A stretch of DNA of 14,181 nt from Rhodospirillaceae bacterium CCH5-H10 (GTDB lineage: Bacteria > Pseudomonadota > Alphaproteobacteria > Reyranellales > Reyranellaceae): positions 1 to 14,181 of the forward strand of contig LSKJ01000320.1 in NCBI GenBank assembly GCA_001557035.1, given 5' to 3'. Position 1 is the first letter of the stretch. Every line of letters starts with the position of its first letter. Below the pieces are notes generated by a model that saw only the letters and a program-made list of their open reading frames with translations, had not been told where the DNA came from and ran no database searches. Both the position numbers and the translations under genes were made by a program. Below, piece by piece: positions 1 to 7,386 of this stretch.

Positions 1-191
1 GTGGTGGTGGCGACGACGTGCTCGGGCTGCCTCGTGACGGCGGTGGTGCCCTGCCAGTGGCGGGCGTCGATGCTCTGGGCGAAGACCGTCGGGACAATCG
101 ACATGCCGGCCACGGCACTGCCCATGAACAGCATTTGCCGACGGGGCAAATGCGGGATGAAGCGGGGAGCCGGCTTGTTACTGGAATGCAC
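1..191 (-). CDS. N-terminal part of an exported protein with Tat-like signal peptide (partial)
   Basis: This open frame starts at GTG 191 and runs off the left edge, giving 63 codons. A purine-rich GAGAG lies about 8 bases before the GTG. Residues 17-19 are R-R-Q, followed by a hydrophobic run (MLFMGSAVAGMSIVPTVFA) and a typical signal peptidase site, A-Q-S, near residue 38. A twin-arginine pair followed by a hydrophobic stretch and an A-x-A-like end suggests a Tat or general secretory signal. The mature part seen (about 25 residues, with Gln, Thr and Val rich segments) is too short to assign to a family. ATG at 134 is an alternative start, but it would discard the Arg pair. A good sigma70-like promoter lies upstream at 235-263. 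The product is unknown; export is an inference from the signal sequence. Confidence 0.6.
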   Translation of the reverse strand, partial: MHSSNKPAPRFIPHLPRRQMLFMGSAVAGMSIVPTVFAQSIDARHWQGTTAVTRQPEHVVATT

Positions 192-234
192 GATTGGATC
201 TCTCGGGGACCCGGAAATTGCTCGTTTTCAGGAG

Positions 235-263
235 CTTACAAACACCATGACACTTTGGCTCAA
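235..263 (-). promoter_or_regulatory. Putative sigma70 promoter for the exported-protein gene
   Basis: Read on the minus strand, TTGAGC (263-258) and TGTAAG (240-235) are separated by 17 bases. They lie about 45 bases upstream of the GTG start at 191. Both hexamers match the consensus only partly, so this is a suggestion from sequence alone. Confidence 0.3.
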
Positions 264-328
264 TTGAGGCCGGAGCCCCAAGAACACTGCCACCTTAGCA
301 CTTCGGCGGGGTGGCCATTCTCAATCAT

Positions 329-360
329 GCCGACCTGTGGCGCGAATGCCACAGGTCGGC
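329..360. terminator. Perfect 13-bp hairpin between minus-strand genes
   Basis: GCCGACCTGTGGC (329-341) and its exact reverse complement (348-360) enclose a 6-base loop. The hairpin starts 22 bases past the SDR stop codon on the minus strand and so may end that transcript or protect its 3' end. No T-tract follows the stem on either strand, so a classical intrinsic terminator is not proven; a protein-binding palindrome is possible. Confidence 0.45.
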
Positions 361-382
361 AGGGGCCGCGAATCAACCCTGG

Positions 383-1261
383 CTAGCTGCGCTTGACCTT
401 GTCGGCGGCGTTGGTCGACTGGATCTGTTCGCGAATGCGAATCCAGTCCTGCTCGCTGTAGGACATCATGTTGGAGAAGGTGCCGTTGCCCATGATGCCC
501 ATGGCGCCGTCGATCGCGATGACCTCGCCGTTGATGTACTCGACCTCCTCGCTCATCAGGAAGGCGGCCATGTTGGCGAGTTCGCTGGGGCGGCCGACAC
601 GGCCCATCGGATTGCGCGTGTTATAGCGGGTGTCGTTGCCCTCCTGCAGCGGATTGAGCCGCGCCCAGGCGCCCTCGGTCGGGAAGGGACCCGGCGCGAT
701 GGCGTTGAGGCGGATGCCGTGGCGCGCCCATTCGACGGCCAGGCTCTGGGTCATGACGGCGACGCCGGCCTTCGACATGGCGGACGGCACGACGAAGGGG
801 CTGCCGGTCCATACCCAGGTTGTGAGGATGCTGAGGACACTCGCCTTGCGCTGCTCGGCGATCCACCGCTTGCCGCAGGCGTTGGTCATGTAGAACGTGC
901 CGTGCAGGACGATGTTGGCGATGGCGTCGAAGGCACGGGGGCTGAGGTCCTTGGTCTGGGAGATGAAGTTGCCGGCGGCGTTGTTCACCAGGCCATCGAG
1001 CGGCCCGCTCGCCCAGATCTGATCGATCATCTCCTCCACCGCCGTGGCCACGCGGATGTCGACCGAGTGGAAATCCACCCGCCGGCCGGGATTCTTCTCC
1101 ATCACCTGCTTGGCCGTCTCCTCGAGGACGCCGCCGCGGCGGCCGCATATCACACAGTCTGCACCCAGCTCGACGAACTTCTCCAGCATCATGCGACCGA
1201 GGCCCGTACCGCCACCGGTGATGAGAAATCTCTTGCCCTTGAACAGGTCGGTCTTGAACAT
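383..1261 (-). CDS. SDR-family oxidoreductase, 2,4-dienoyl-CoA reductase-like
   Basis: This 292-residue short-chain dehydrogenase/reductase probably reduces or oxidises an acyl-CoA-type substrate with NADP(H) in the cytosol. The Rossmann dinucleotide motif T-G-G-G-T-G-L-G is at residues 15-22. G-R-R at 40-42 follows the second beta strand and favours NADPH, and N-N-A-A-G is at 93-97. The usual catalytic Y-x3-K is replaced by S160-A-M-S-K164. That arrangement, with the surrounding F-V-V-P-S-A-M-S-K-A-G, is characteristic of mitochondrial/peroxisomal 2,4-dienoyl-CoA reductases (DECR). In DECR a Tyr some 11-15 residues before the Lys does the chemistry; here that segment reads T-T-W-V-W-T-G, with no Tyr. 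The start was set at ATG 1261 because GGGAGGAG lies 7 bases upstream; a longer frame to 1321 adds 20 unconserved residues. It is divergent from the cold-shock gene. The substrate is not proven. Confidence 0.88.
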   Translation of the reverse strand: MFKTDLFKGKRFLITGGGTGLGRMMLEKFVELGADCVICGRRGGVLEETAKQVMEKNPGRRVDFHSVDIRVATAVEEMIDQIWASGPLDGLVNNAAGNFISQTKDLSPRAFDAIANIVLHGTFYMTNACGKRWIAEQRKASVLSILTTWVWTGSPFVVPSAMSKAGVAVMTQSLAVEWARHGIRLNAIAPGPFPTEGAWARLNPLQEGNDTRYNTRNPMGRVGRPSELANMAAFLMSEEVEYINGEVIAIDGAMGIMGNGTFSNMMSYSEQDWIRIREQIQSTNAADKVKRS

Positions 1262-1329
1262 TTCCGGCTCCTCCCGAGACGCTTCACGTGTTTCGTCTAG
1301 CGTGAGGCAGCAATCCCACACAAGGACTG

Positions 1330-1358
1330 TTGCTTCCTTCGCAAAGCACGTTTACGAT
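1330..1358 (+). promoter_or_regulatory. Putative promoter of the cold-shock-domain gene
   Basis: TTGCTT (1330-1335) and TACGAT (1353-1358) are spaced by 17 bases and end 27 bases before ATG 1386, in the intergenic space shared with the divergent SDR gene. The match to sigma70 hexamers is moderate. Confidence 0.35.
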
Positions 1359-1385
1359 TTCCGCATAACAACACGGGATCGTTGA

Positions 1386-1904
1386 ATGACGACCCATCTG
1401 GGAGAGACGAGCGGGGACGTCGGTACGGTTGAGCTGCGTGGTAAGGTCAAGTGGTTCAACGCCGTCAAGGGTTTTGGGTTCTTGGCCCTCGACAGTGATA
1501 ACAGCGACGCGTTCCTGCATGTAACGACGCTACGCCAATCCGGGCATGAGGATCTCAAGCCCGGTGCAACCGTAGTGTGCGCCGGTGTCCGCGGCCCGAA
1601 GGGGTGGCAGGTCATGAGGGTGATCGAGGTCGATTCGTCGACCGCCGTCGCCACGACTGCAAAGCCGCCGCCCATTCCGGACGGTATCGCCATGGGCGAC
1701 TACATCACCGCTTTGGTGAAATGGTACAATAACGAGCGCGGTTATGGCTTCGTCACGCGCGAGGCGGCCGACGGCGACATCTTCGTGCATGCCGCCGTTC
1801 TGCGGCGGCATGGAATGGAATCGCTGGCGCCGGGCCAGAAGGTGATGATCCGCATCGCCGAAGGCCAGAAAGGCCTTCAGGTCGTCGAGATTCGCGGCGC
1901 CTGA
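1386..1904 (+). CDS. Tandem cold-shock-domain protein
   Basis: This 172-residue protein has two CspA-type cold-shock domains, each an OB fold that binds single-stranded RNA or DNA. Domain 1 spans about residues 17-82, with RNP1-like K-G-F-G-F-L-A-L (28-35) and RNP2-like D-A-F-L-H-V (41-46). Domain 2 spans about 106-170, with R-G-Y-G-F-V-T-R (118-125) and D-I-F-V-H-A (131-136). They are joined by a Thr/Ala/Pro-rich linker at about 83-104. Both keep the K-W-[FY]-N strand before RNP1. Two-domain Csps of about 170-200 residues are common in alphaproteobacteria and act as RNA chaperones in cold or stationary-phase responses. The start is ATG 1386; the upstream GGGATC is a weak ribosome site. Its stop lies 10 bases from the stop of the convergent thiamine operon. 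Confidence 0.93.
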   Translation: MTTHLGETSGDVGTVELRGKVKWFNAVKGFGFLALDSDNSDAFLHVTTLRQSGHEDLKPGATVVCAGVRGPKGWQVMRVIEVDSSTAVATTAKPPPIPDGIAMGDYITALVKWYNNERGYGFVTREAADGDIFVHAAVLRRHGMESLAPGQKVMIRIAEGQKGLQVVEIRGA

Positions 1905-1913
1905 CGGCGCCGC
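1894..1913. terminator. Short GC hairpin between convergent genes
   Basis: GCGGCGCC (1894-1901) and GGCGCCGC (1906-1913) form a perfect 8-bp stem around the 4-base loop TGAC, which contains the TGA stop of the cold-shock gene. It sits between two convergent genes and could slow transcription from both sides. There is no T-tract. Confidence 0.35.
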
Positions 1914-1914
1914 C

Positions 1915-2859
1915 CTATCTGATTTCCCGCAGGTAGCTGTCGAGCGGCGGCGCCTGCTTGATCAGACCGCGCTTCACGAGAAACTCGGCGAAGGTTGCGT
2001 AGCGCGCGCGATCGAGCGCGGCGGGATCGGCGGCCAGGAGCGGCACCGTATCCTTCCACGCCAGCTGGTTGAGATCGTTGTCGAGATCCTTGCCGTACTT
2101 CGAGAAGCTCGCCCAGGCTTCCGCGGGATTGGCCGTCAGCCATGCAGTTGATTCGGCAAGCGCCGCGAGAAGCTTCTTCGTGCGGGCGGCGTCGACCGTC
2201 TCGCGCTTGGCCAGGATCACCAGCTCGTCATAGGCCGGCACGCCGTGCTTCTCGACCAGCCACATCCGGCCTTTTGCCTTGTTCAGTTCGAGGTCGTTCA
2301 GCTCGAAATTGCGGAAGGCGCCGATGACGCCGTCGACCTGTCGGCTCATCAGCGCGGCGGTGAGCGCGAAGTTGACGTTCACCAGGGTCACGTCCTTGAG
2401 CGTGAGGCCCGCGCTTTCCAGCATCGCCCCCAGCACGGCCTCCTCGAATCCCGAGACGGAGAAGCCGATCTTGCGGCCCTTGAAGTCGGCGATCGTCTTC
2501 ACGGGTGAGTCCTCGAGCGCGACCAGCGAGTTGAGTGGCTGCGCCACCAGCACGCCGACGCGCACCAATGGCAGCCCTTCGGCTGCCAGCATCTGCAGTG
2601 TCGGCTGATAGGAGAGGGCATAGTCGGCCTGCCCGGCGGCAACGAGCTTGGGCGGCGCGTTGGGATCGGCCGGCGCGATCAGTTCGACGTCGAGACCTTG
2701 CTTCTCGAACAGGCCCCGCTGCTTGGCGATCACCAGCGCGGCGTGGTCGGGGTTCACGAACCAGTCGAGCAGGATACGGACCTTGTCTTGCGCTGCCGCT
2801 GGAAGGGCGAGGCAGCAGAGCGCCGTTGCGACGGCAATCAATCGAATCATCACGTTCAT
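1915..2859 (-). CDS. thiY: ABC transporter substrate-binding protein, ThiY/THI5-NMT1 family
   Basis: This 314-residue periplasmic binding protein probably captures a thiamine pyrimidine precursor (formyl-aminopyrimidine or HMP type) for the transporter encoded upstream. A signal peptide covers residues 1-23, with cleavage at A-A-A|Q. The mature protein opens with L-D-W-F-V-N-P-D-H-A (31-40), and P-A-D-P-N-A-P-P-K-L-V-A-A-G-Q-A-D-Y-A-L-S-Y-Q-P follows at about 63-86. Both are hallmarks of the ThiY/THI5 group. The Cys cluster of the yeast THI5 suicide enzyme is absent, so a binding role is expected. The start is ATG 2859, with AAGGAG 6 bases upstream and only 2 bases after the permease stop. 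A much longer upstream frame is just an open frame through the permease gene. The role follows from family and from the TPP riboswitch in front of the operon. Confidence 0.92.
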   Translation of the reverse strand: MNVMIRLIAVATALCCLALPAAAQDKVRILLDWFVNPDHAALVIAKQRGLFEKQGLDVELIAPADPNAPPKLVAAGQADYALSYQPTLQMLAAEGLPLVRVGVLVAQPLNSLVALEDSPVKTIADFKGRKIGFSVSGFEEAVLGAMLESAGLTLKDVTLVNVNFALTAALMSRQVDGVIGAFRNFELNDLELNKAKGRMWLVEKHGVPAYDELVILAKRETVDAARTKKLLAALAESTAWLTANPAEAWASFSKYGKDLDNDLNQLAWKDTVPLLAADPAALDRARYATFAEFLVKRGLIKQAPPLDSYLREIR

Positions 2860-2861
2860 GG

Positions 2862-3599
2862 TCAGTCTCCTTGAATGGGTTGCCAGGGCACGAGCCGTCG
2901 CGCCAGCCGGTCCGTCGTAACGTAGAGCGCGAGTCCGAGCAGGCAGAGGATGAAGAGGGCGGCGAAGGCGAGCGGCGTCTGGCCGCGCGCGAGCGATTGC
3001 GTCATGAGGAAACCGAGGCCGGCGCTGGCGCCGACCCATTCCCCGATCACCGCGCCGATCGGCGCCACGGCGGCGGCGATGCGCGCGCCCGAGGCGAATG
3101 CCGGCAGGGCGGCCGGAAGCCTGATCTGAAGGAGGATGGCGCGCGGCGAGGCATCCATCGTCCGCGCCAGTTCGAGCCAGCCGGGATCGGTACGGCGCAG
3201 CCCGTCGTAGAGGCTGCTGACCACCGGAAAGAAGATCACGAGGGCGGCCATCGCGACTTTCGAGGCCATGCCGTATCCCAGCCAGAGGACGAGCAGCGGC
3301 GCGATCGCGATCACGGGCACGGCCTGCGAGACGATGACCAGCGGCAGCGCCCAGCGTCGCCAGCCCGCCGACGCAGCGAACAGCACTGCAAGCGCAGCGC
3401 CCAGGAACAGGCCGAGCGCCAGACCGAGGATCATCTCGCTTGCCGTCCATGCGGCCTGCTCGATCAATAGTTCGCGGCGGTCGATCAGCACGATGGCGAC
3501 GCGCGAGGGCGGTGGCAGGATGTAGGGCGGCACCCCGGTCAGCCAGACCAGCAGTTCCCACGCGACCAGCAAGCCGATGGCGGTGATCAGCGGTCTCAC
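2862..3599 (-). CDS. thiX: ABC transporter permease, thiamine-precursor type
   Basis: This 245-residue inner-membrane permease belongs to the BPD/SsuC-like family. Hydrophobic segments lie near residues 3-21, 55-78, 84-107, 113-127, 172-190 and 210-228. The EAA loop reads E-L-A-R-T-M-D-A-S, then L-P-A-A-L-P, with Asp in place of the usual Gly. The start is GTG 3599, which overlaps the ATPase stop as GTGA; this signals translational coupling. A longer open frame reaching 3893 reads Arg/Gly/Pro-rich nonsense through the ATPase gene and was discarded. It should form the membrane channel driven by the ATPase and fed by the binding protein. Confidence 0.9.
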   Translation of the reverse strand: MRPLITAIGLLVAWELLVWLTGVPPYILPPPSRVAIVLIDRRELLIEQAAWTASEMILGLALGLFLGAALAVLFAASAGWRRWALPLVIVSQAVPVIAIAPLLVLWLGYGMASKVAMAALVIFFPVVSSLYDGLRRTDPGWLELARTMDASPRAILLQIRLPAALPAFASGARIAAAVAPIGAVIGEWVGASAGLGFLMTQSLARGQTPLAFAALFILCLLGLALYVTTDRLARRLVPWQPIQGD

Positions 3600-4303
3600 G
3601 AGCCGTGCCTCAGTTCCCGGATCAGGCGTGCCTGGAGGGCGAGCAGTTCCGGATCGGCGGGATCGCGCGGCACCGCGCCCACCGGTGCGATGAGCGGACC
3701 CGGGCTGAGGGGATTGCCGGACAGCACGCGGATCTCGTGACCCATGCGCAGCGCTTCCAGCGGATCGTGCGTCACCATCACGACCGTTCGGCCCTCGAGG
3801 AGGCTGGCGGCGAGGTCCTGCAGGTCGAAGCGCGTGACGGCGTCGAGATGGCCGAACGGTTCGTCCATCAGGACGATCTGCCGGTCCTCGCAAAGCGTGC
3901 GGGCAAGGGCCGCGCGTTGGCGCATGCCGCCCGAGAGGGTCTGCGGCAGGGCATCGAGACGGTCACCCAGGCCGACCTCCGCGAGCAACGATCGGGCGCG
4001 CGCTTCGGCGGCGCGGCGGGCGGTCTCGTCGCGGCGCAGTCGATGGCCCAGCAGCACGTTGTCGAGCACCGGCAGCCAGGGAAGCAGCAGGTCGCGTTGG
4101 GCCATGTAGGCCACCGGCCCGGCCGGCGCGGTGCCAGGCAGCAGCCCGGCAAGATGACGCAGCAGGGAGGTCTTTCCGACACCGCTGCGGCCCAGCAGGC
4201 AGGTCGTGCGGCCGGCCGCGAAGTCGATCGACAGGTTCTCGGCCACGACATGGCCGTCGAGAACGATGTGCGCCGAACGCACGGAAAGGGCAGGAGAAGA
4301 CAT
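3596..4303 (-). CDS. thiZ: ABC transporter ATP-binding protein, thiamine-precursor type
   Basis: This 235-residue ATPase powers the uptake system. It has Walker A G-R-S-G-V-G-K-T (38-45), Q-loop Gln69, signature L-S-G-G-M-R-Q-R (123-130), Walker B I-V-L-M-D-E-P (143-149), D-loop H-L-D (152-154) and switch His179, so all catalytic parts are present. It is the first gene behind the TPP riboswitch, whose 3' end lies only 14 bases before the ATG. The ribosome site is probably GGTGG about 7 bases before ATG 4303, immediately after the aptamer, so ligand binding could control initiation as well as transcription. It overlaps the permease gene by 4 bases. Assignment to pyrimidine-precursor uptake rests on the riboswitch and the ThiY-type partner. 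Confidence 0.93.
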   Translation of the reverse strand: MSSPALSVRSAHIVLDGHVVAENLSIDFAAGRTTCLLGRSGVGKTSLLRHLAGLLPGTAPAGPVAYMAQRDLLLPWLPVLDNVLLGHRLRRDETARRAAEARARSLLAEVGLGDRLDALPQTLSGGMRQRAALARTLCEDRQIVLMDEPFGHLDAVTRFDLQDLAASLLEGRTVVMVTHDPLEALRMGHEIRVLSGNPLSPGPLIAPVGAVPRDPADPELLALQARLIRELRHGS

Positions 4304-4317
4304 CGACGAGCCACCAG

Positions 4318-4400
4318 TCCCTACGCCGGCATTAACCGGATCAGGTTCGGGGTCGTCCTTCCGGACCTCTCAGCCGCGCGGTGCGGCTCCCCCCGATGAG
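4318..4400 (-). promoter_or_regulatory. TPP riboswitch (THI box)
   Basis: Read on the minus strand, this contains the conserved TPP aptamer blocks in order: a G-rich P1/P2 segment (GGGGGGAGCC), a P3 stem AGCCGC/GCGGCT ending in CTGAGAG (4373-4367), a small extra stem GTCC-GGAA-GGAC, then AACCTGATCC (4347-4338) and TTAATGCCGGCGTAGGGA (4335-4318). These match the pyrimidine-sensing and pyrophosphate-sensing helices of the family. It immediately precedes the ABC transporter genes. High thiamine pyrophosphate is expected to switch the operon off. There is little room for a separate terminator before the ATG, so control of translation initiation is the likelier mode. Confidence 0.96.
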
Positions 4401-4478
4401 CGGAGGCCACTATGGTCAGGCGATTCCGTTCACGCAAGCGTCATCGGTTTGACGAAATCGCCGTCCACGCTCTATGCC

Positions 4479-4979
4479 ATGGCCATGGTTCAAGCAGTCA
4501 AAAGCCCGGCATTTGGCCGGCGTCTCTTCCTCGCAGCGCCGCTCGTGCTGGCCGGCGGGGTCGCCTGCGCGCAGCAGGGCGGTAGCGACGTCCCCTTCAA
4601 GCGCTCGTCGCTCGTGGTGGTGTCCGGCGGCCGGGACATCAAGTTCGACGTCGAGCTGGCGCTGGACGATACGCAGCGGGCGCGCGGCCTGATGTTCCGC
4701 GAGAAGCTCGGGCCCTATGAGGGGATGCTGTTCGATTTCTACAAGGAAGCGCCAGTCAGCTTCTGGATGAAGAACACGCTGATCCCGCTCGACATGATCT
4801 TCATTGCCGCCGATGGCACGATCAAGTCGATCCATGCCAATGCCGTGCCGCATTCGACCGAGACGATTCCCAGTCAGTTCCCCGTGCGCGCCGTCCTCGA
4901 AATCAACGGCGGCAGCGCCAAGCTCCTGGGCATCAAGCCGGGCGACAAGGTCCTCCACCCGATCTTCGGCAACGCCTAG
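4479..4979 (+). CDS. DUF192 family exported protein
   Basis: This 166-residue protein carries a secretion signal at residues 1-31: R14-R15-L-F-L begins a hydrophobic stretch and A-C-A|Q-Q is the likely cleavage site. R-R-L-F-L resembles a Tat motif. There is no good lipobox although Cys30 lies close. The mature domain shows the DUF192 hallmarks in order: R-G-L-M-F-R, then G-M-L-F-D-F, then F-W-M-K-N-T-L-I-P-L-D-M-I-F-I, and a C-terminal G-D-K-V-L-H-P-I-F. The biochemical role of DUF192 is not established. ATG 4479 is used; ATG 4485 is equally possible and neither has a clear ribosome site. It is divergent from the thiamine operon, so its promoter region overlaps the riboswitch DNA. Confidence 0.87.
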   Translation: MAMVQAVKSPAFGRRLFLAAPLVLAGGVACAQQGGSDVPFKRSSLVVVSGGRDIKFDVELALDDTQRARGLMFREKLGPYEGMLFDFYKEAPVSFWMKNTLIPLDMIFIAADGTIKSIHANAVPHSTETIPSQFPVRAVLEINGGSAKLLGIKPGDKVLHPIFGNA

Positions 4980-4985
4980 CCTCAT

Positions 4986-5645
4986 TCAGCGCTTCAACGC
5001 GCATGTCATGCCGTCGCCGACGGCCAGCAGGGCAATGTCGACTCTCTGGTCGGTCTTGAGCCTGGCATTGAGGGCGCGGAGCGCCTGCGTATCGCGATCG
5101 ACGTCGGTGGGGTCGGCGACCGAACCGCCCCACAGGACATTGTCGATCAGTACCAGGCCGCCTTTTCGCACGAGCTTGAGACAACGCTCGTAGTAGGCAT
5201 CGTACTCGTCCTTGTTCGCGTCGATGAAGGCGAGGTCGAGCTGGCCGGTCAGGCCCTGCGCCAGCAGCCAGTCGAGCGTGGCGAGTGCCGGTCCGATCGT
5301 GAGCTCGATGCGGCTCTCGATGCCGGCTTCCTTCCAGTAACGGCGCGCGACCTTCGTGTAGTCGGTGCTGACATCGCAGCACCAGAGCTTGCCGTCTGAC
5401 GGAAGAGCCTCGGCGATGCACAGCGAGGAGTAGCCGGTGAAGGTGCCGACCTCGACGGCGCGCCGGGCGCCTATGGTGCGGGCAAGCAGGCCGATCTGCT
5501 GGCCCTGATGAGCGGAGATCTGCATGCCGGCGCGGGGCAGGGTGGCCGTCTCCTCGCGCAGCCGGCGGCGCAGCGGCGGCTCGCGCAGCCAGTTGGTGTC
5601 GACATAGTCGCTCAAGGCACCGTCGATTCTCGGCCAGCTCTTCAT
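4986..5645 (-). CDS. Class I SAM-dependent O-methyltransferase, CCoAOMT-like
   Basis: This 219-residue cytosolic methyltransferase resembles caffeoyl-CoA/catechol O-methyltransferases. The SAM-binding motif I, E-V-G-T-F-T-G-Y-S-S-L, is at 65-75, and the acidic end of strand 2 is D91. The divalent-metal site is suggested by D142 (F-I-D-A-N-K) and D168-N169 (L-I-D-N-V-L-W-G-G). The length is usual for the family (about 220). The start is ATG 5645, with AGGAGAG close upstream. The gene converges on the DUF192 gene with 6 bases between the stops. The methyl acceptor cannot be told from sequence; bacterial members act on catechols and other diphenols, and a link to the catecholate-type uptake genes further right would be speculation. 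Confidence 0.9.
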   Translation of the reverse strand: MKSWPRIDGALSDYVDTNWLREPPLRRRLREETATLPRAGMQISAHQGQQIGLLARTIGARRAVEVGTFTGYSSLCIAEALPSDGKLWCCDVSTDYTKVARRYWKEAGIESRIELTIGPALATLDWLLAQGLTGQLDLAFIDANKDEYDAYYERCLKLVRKGGLVLIDNVLWGGSVADPTDVDRDTQALRALNARLKTDQRVDIALLAVGDGMTCALKR

Positions 5646-5717
5646 GCTCTCTCCTGTTGGCTCGCCACCTTAGTCTCGCTACGGTCGCCCCCCTGAAATG
5701 GAGTGGTGGGAGCGGGT

Positions 5718-7385
5718 ATGTCGGATATCGAGATCGCGCGGCGCGCAATCAAGAAGCCAATGAAGGAAGTCGCCGGCCGCCTCGGCATTCCGGAAGATGC
5801 ACTCGAACCCTATGGTCGCGACAAGGCGAAGCTCGACGGCGACTATGTGAAGTCGCTCGGGAACCGCAAGCACGGCCACCTGATCCTCGTCACGGCGATC
5901 AATCCCACCAAGGCCGGCGAGGGCAAGACCACGACCACGATCGGGCTCGGGGATGCGCTGGCCCGCATCGGCAAGAAGACCGCCATTGCGTTGCGCGAGC
6001 CGAGCCTCGGGCCGTGCTTCGGTCAGAAAGGCGGCGCCACCGGCGGCGGCCAGGCGCAGATCGTGCCGATGGCCGACATCAACCTGCATTTCACCGGTGA
6101 CTTCCACGCGATCACGACCGCGCACAACCTGCTGGCCGCGATGCTCGACAATCACATTTATTGGGGCAACGCCCTGGGCATCGACGCGCGCCGCGTTTTC
6201 TGGCCGCGCGTTCTCGACATGAACGACCGCGCCCTGCGCGACACGGTCGTCAGCCTGGGCGGCGTCGCCAATGGCTTTCCGCGGCAGGCGCGCTTCGACA
6301 TCACGACGGCGTCGGAGGTCATGGCGATCCTCTGCCTGGCCACCGACCTGGAGGACCTCGAGCAGCGGCTGGCGCGGATCGTCGTCGCCGAGACCCGCGA
6401 GGGCAGGCCGGTCACGGCCGGCGACCTCAAGGCGGCCGGTGCGATGGCCGCCGTGCTGAAGGATGCGGCCAAGCCCAATCTCGTGCAGACGCTGGAGAAC
6501 AATCCGGTCCTGATTCATGGCGGCCCGTTCGCGAACATCGCGCATGGCTGCAACTCGGTGATCGCCACGCGCGCGGCGCTCGCACTGGGCGACTATGTCG
6601 TGACCGAGGCCGGCTTCGGCGCAGACCTGGGCGCGGAGAAGTTTTTAGACATTAAGTGCCGCCAGGCCGGGCTGAAGCCCGAGCTCGCGGTGGTCGTGGC
6701 CACCGTGCGCGCGCTCAAGCTGCACGGCGGTGCCGACGAGAAGACGCTGGAGAAGGAGGATGTCGGCGCGGTCGAACGCGGCCTGCCGAACCTGTTGCGG
6801 CATGTCGAGAATCTGCGGAAGTTCGGCCTGCCCGTGCTGGTCGGCATCAACCGCTTCCTGACCGACACGCCGGCCGAGCTGGACCTGATCGAGAGCAAGT
6901 GCGCGGCAGCGGGCGCCAAGGCCTTCTTGTGCGAGCATTGGGCCAAGGGCGGTGCGGGCGCCGAGGCTCTGGCGCGTGCCGCAGTCGAGACCATTGATGA
7001 AGGCAAGGCCGCGTTCAGGCCGCTCTATGCGGACGAACTGCCGCTTGCGGAGAAGATCGAGACCATCGCGCGCGAGATCTATCGCGCGTCGGGCGTGTCG
7101 ATCGCGGGGCCGGCGAAGCGGCGTCTCAAGGCGCTGGAGGCGGCGGGGTACGGCAAGCTGCCGGTCTGCATCGCCAAGACGCAGTACAGCTTCGCGGCCG
7201 ACCCTGAACTGCGCGGCGCGCCCACGGGACATGTATTGCCGATCCGCGAAGTGCGCCTGTCCGCCGGTGCGGGTTTCGTCGTGGCGATGGCCGGCGAGAT
7301 CATGAGCATGCCGGGATTGCCGCGCGTGCCGGCGGCGGAGCGGATCCGCCTGACCGAAAACGGCGAAGTGGACGGGATTTTCTGA
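5718..7385 (+). CDS. fhs: Formate-tetrahydrofolate ligase
   Basis: This 555-residue enzyme makes 10-formyl-tetrahydrofolate from formate, ATP and tetrahydrofolate in one-carbon metabolism. The P-loop T-K-A-G-E-G-K-T-T is at 64-72. The first family signature, starting [11 protein letters not shown], lies at about 104-128, and the second, [12 protein letters not shown], at 327-338. The length matches the family (about 555-560). ATG 5718 is preferred over the in-frame GTG 5703 because the protein family begins near here and a GGGAGCGGG purine run precedes it. It is followed after one base by the PhzF-like gene. One oddity is a small AT-rich patch at 6641-6656 that includes a TTA Leu codon, rare in this genome, inside the conserved F-L-D-I-K-C-R segment. 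Confidence 0.97.
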   Translation: MSDIEIARRAIKKPMKEVAGRLGIPEDALEPYGRDKAKLDGDYVKSLGNRKHGHLILVTAINPTKAGEGKTTTTIGLGDALARIGKKTAIALREPSLGPCFGQKGGATGGGQAQIVPMADINLHFTGDFHAITTAHNLLAAMLDNHIYWGNALGIDARRVFWPRVLDMNDRALRDTVVSLGGVANGFPRQARFDITTASEVMAILCLATDLEDLEQRLARIVVAETREGRPVTAGDLKAAGAMAAVLKDAAKPNLVQTLENNPVLIHGGPFANIAHGCNSVIATRAALALGDYVVTEAGFGADLGAEKFLDIKCRQAGLKPELAVVVATVRALKLHGGADEKTLEKEDVGAVERGLPNLLRHVENLRKFGLPVLVGINRFLTDTPAELDLIESKCAAAGAKAFLCEHWAKGGAGAEALARAAVETIDEGKAAFRPLYADELPLAEKIETIAREIYRASGVSIAGPAKRRLKALEAAGYGKLPVCIAKTQYSFAADPELRGAPTGHVLPIREVRLSAGAGFVVAMAGEIMSMPGLPRVPAAERIRLTENGEVDGIF

Positions 7386-7386
7386 G

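Noticed and set aside
311..1300. Long plus-strand frame of 329 codons
   Set aside because: It lies antisense to the SDR gene, which has full family motifs and a strong ribosome site; the plus-strand translation is His/Asp/Ala-rich shadow sequence typical of high-GC DNA.
2860..3561. N-terminal extension of the binding protein to a 548-residue protein
   Set aside because: The extra part reads the permease gene in the wrong frame; the signal peptide and ribosome site at 2859 mark the real start.
3600..3893. N-terminal extension of the permease to 343 residues
   Set aside because: It reads the ATPase gene out of frame as Arg/Gly/Pro-rich sequence; the coupled GTG at 3599 begins directly with the first membrane segment.
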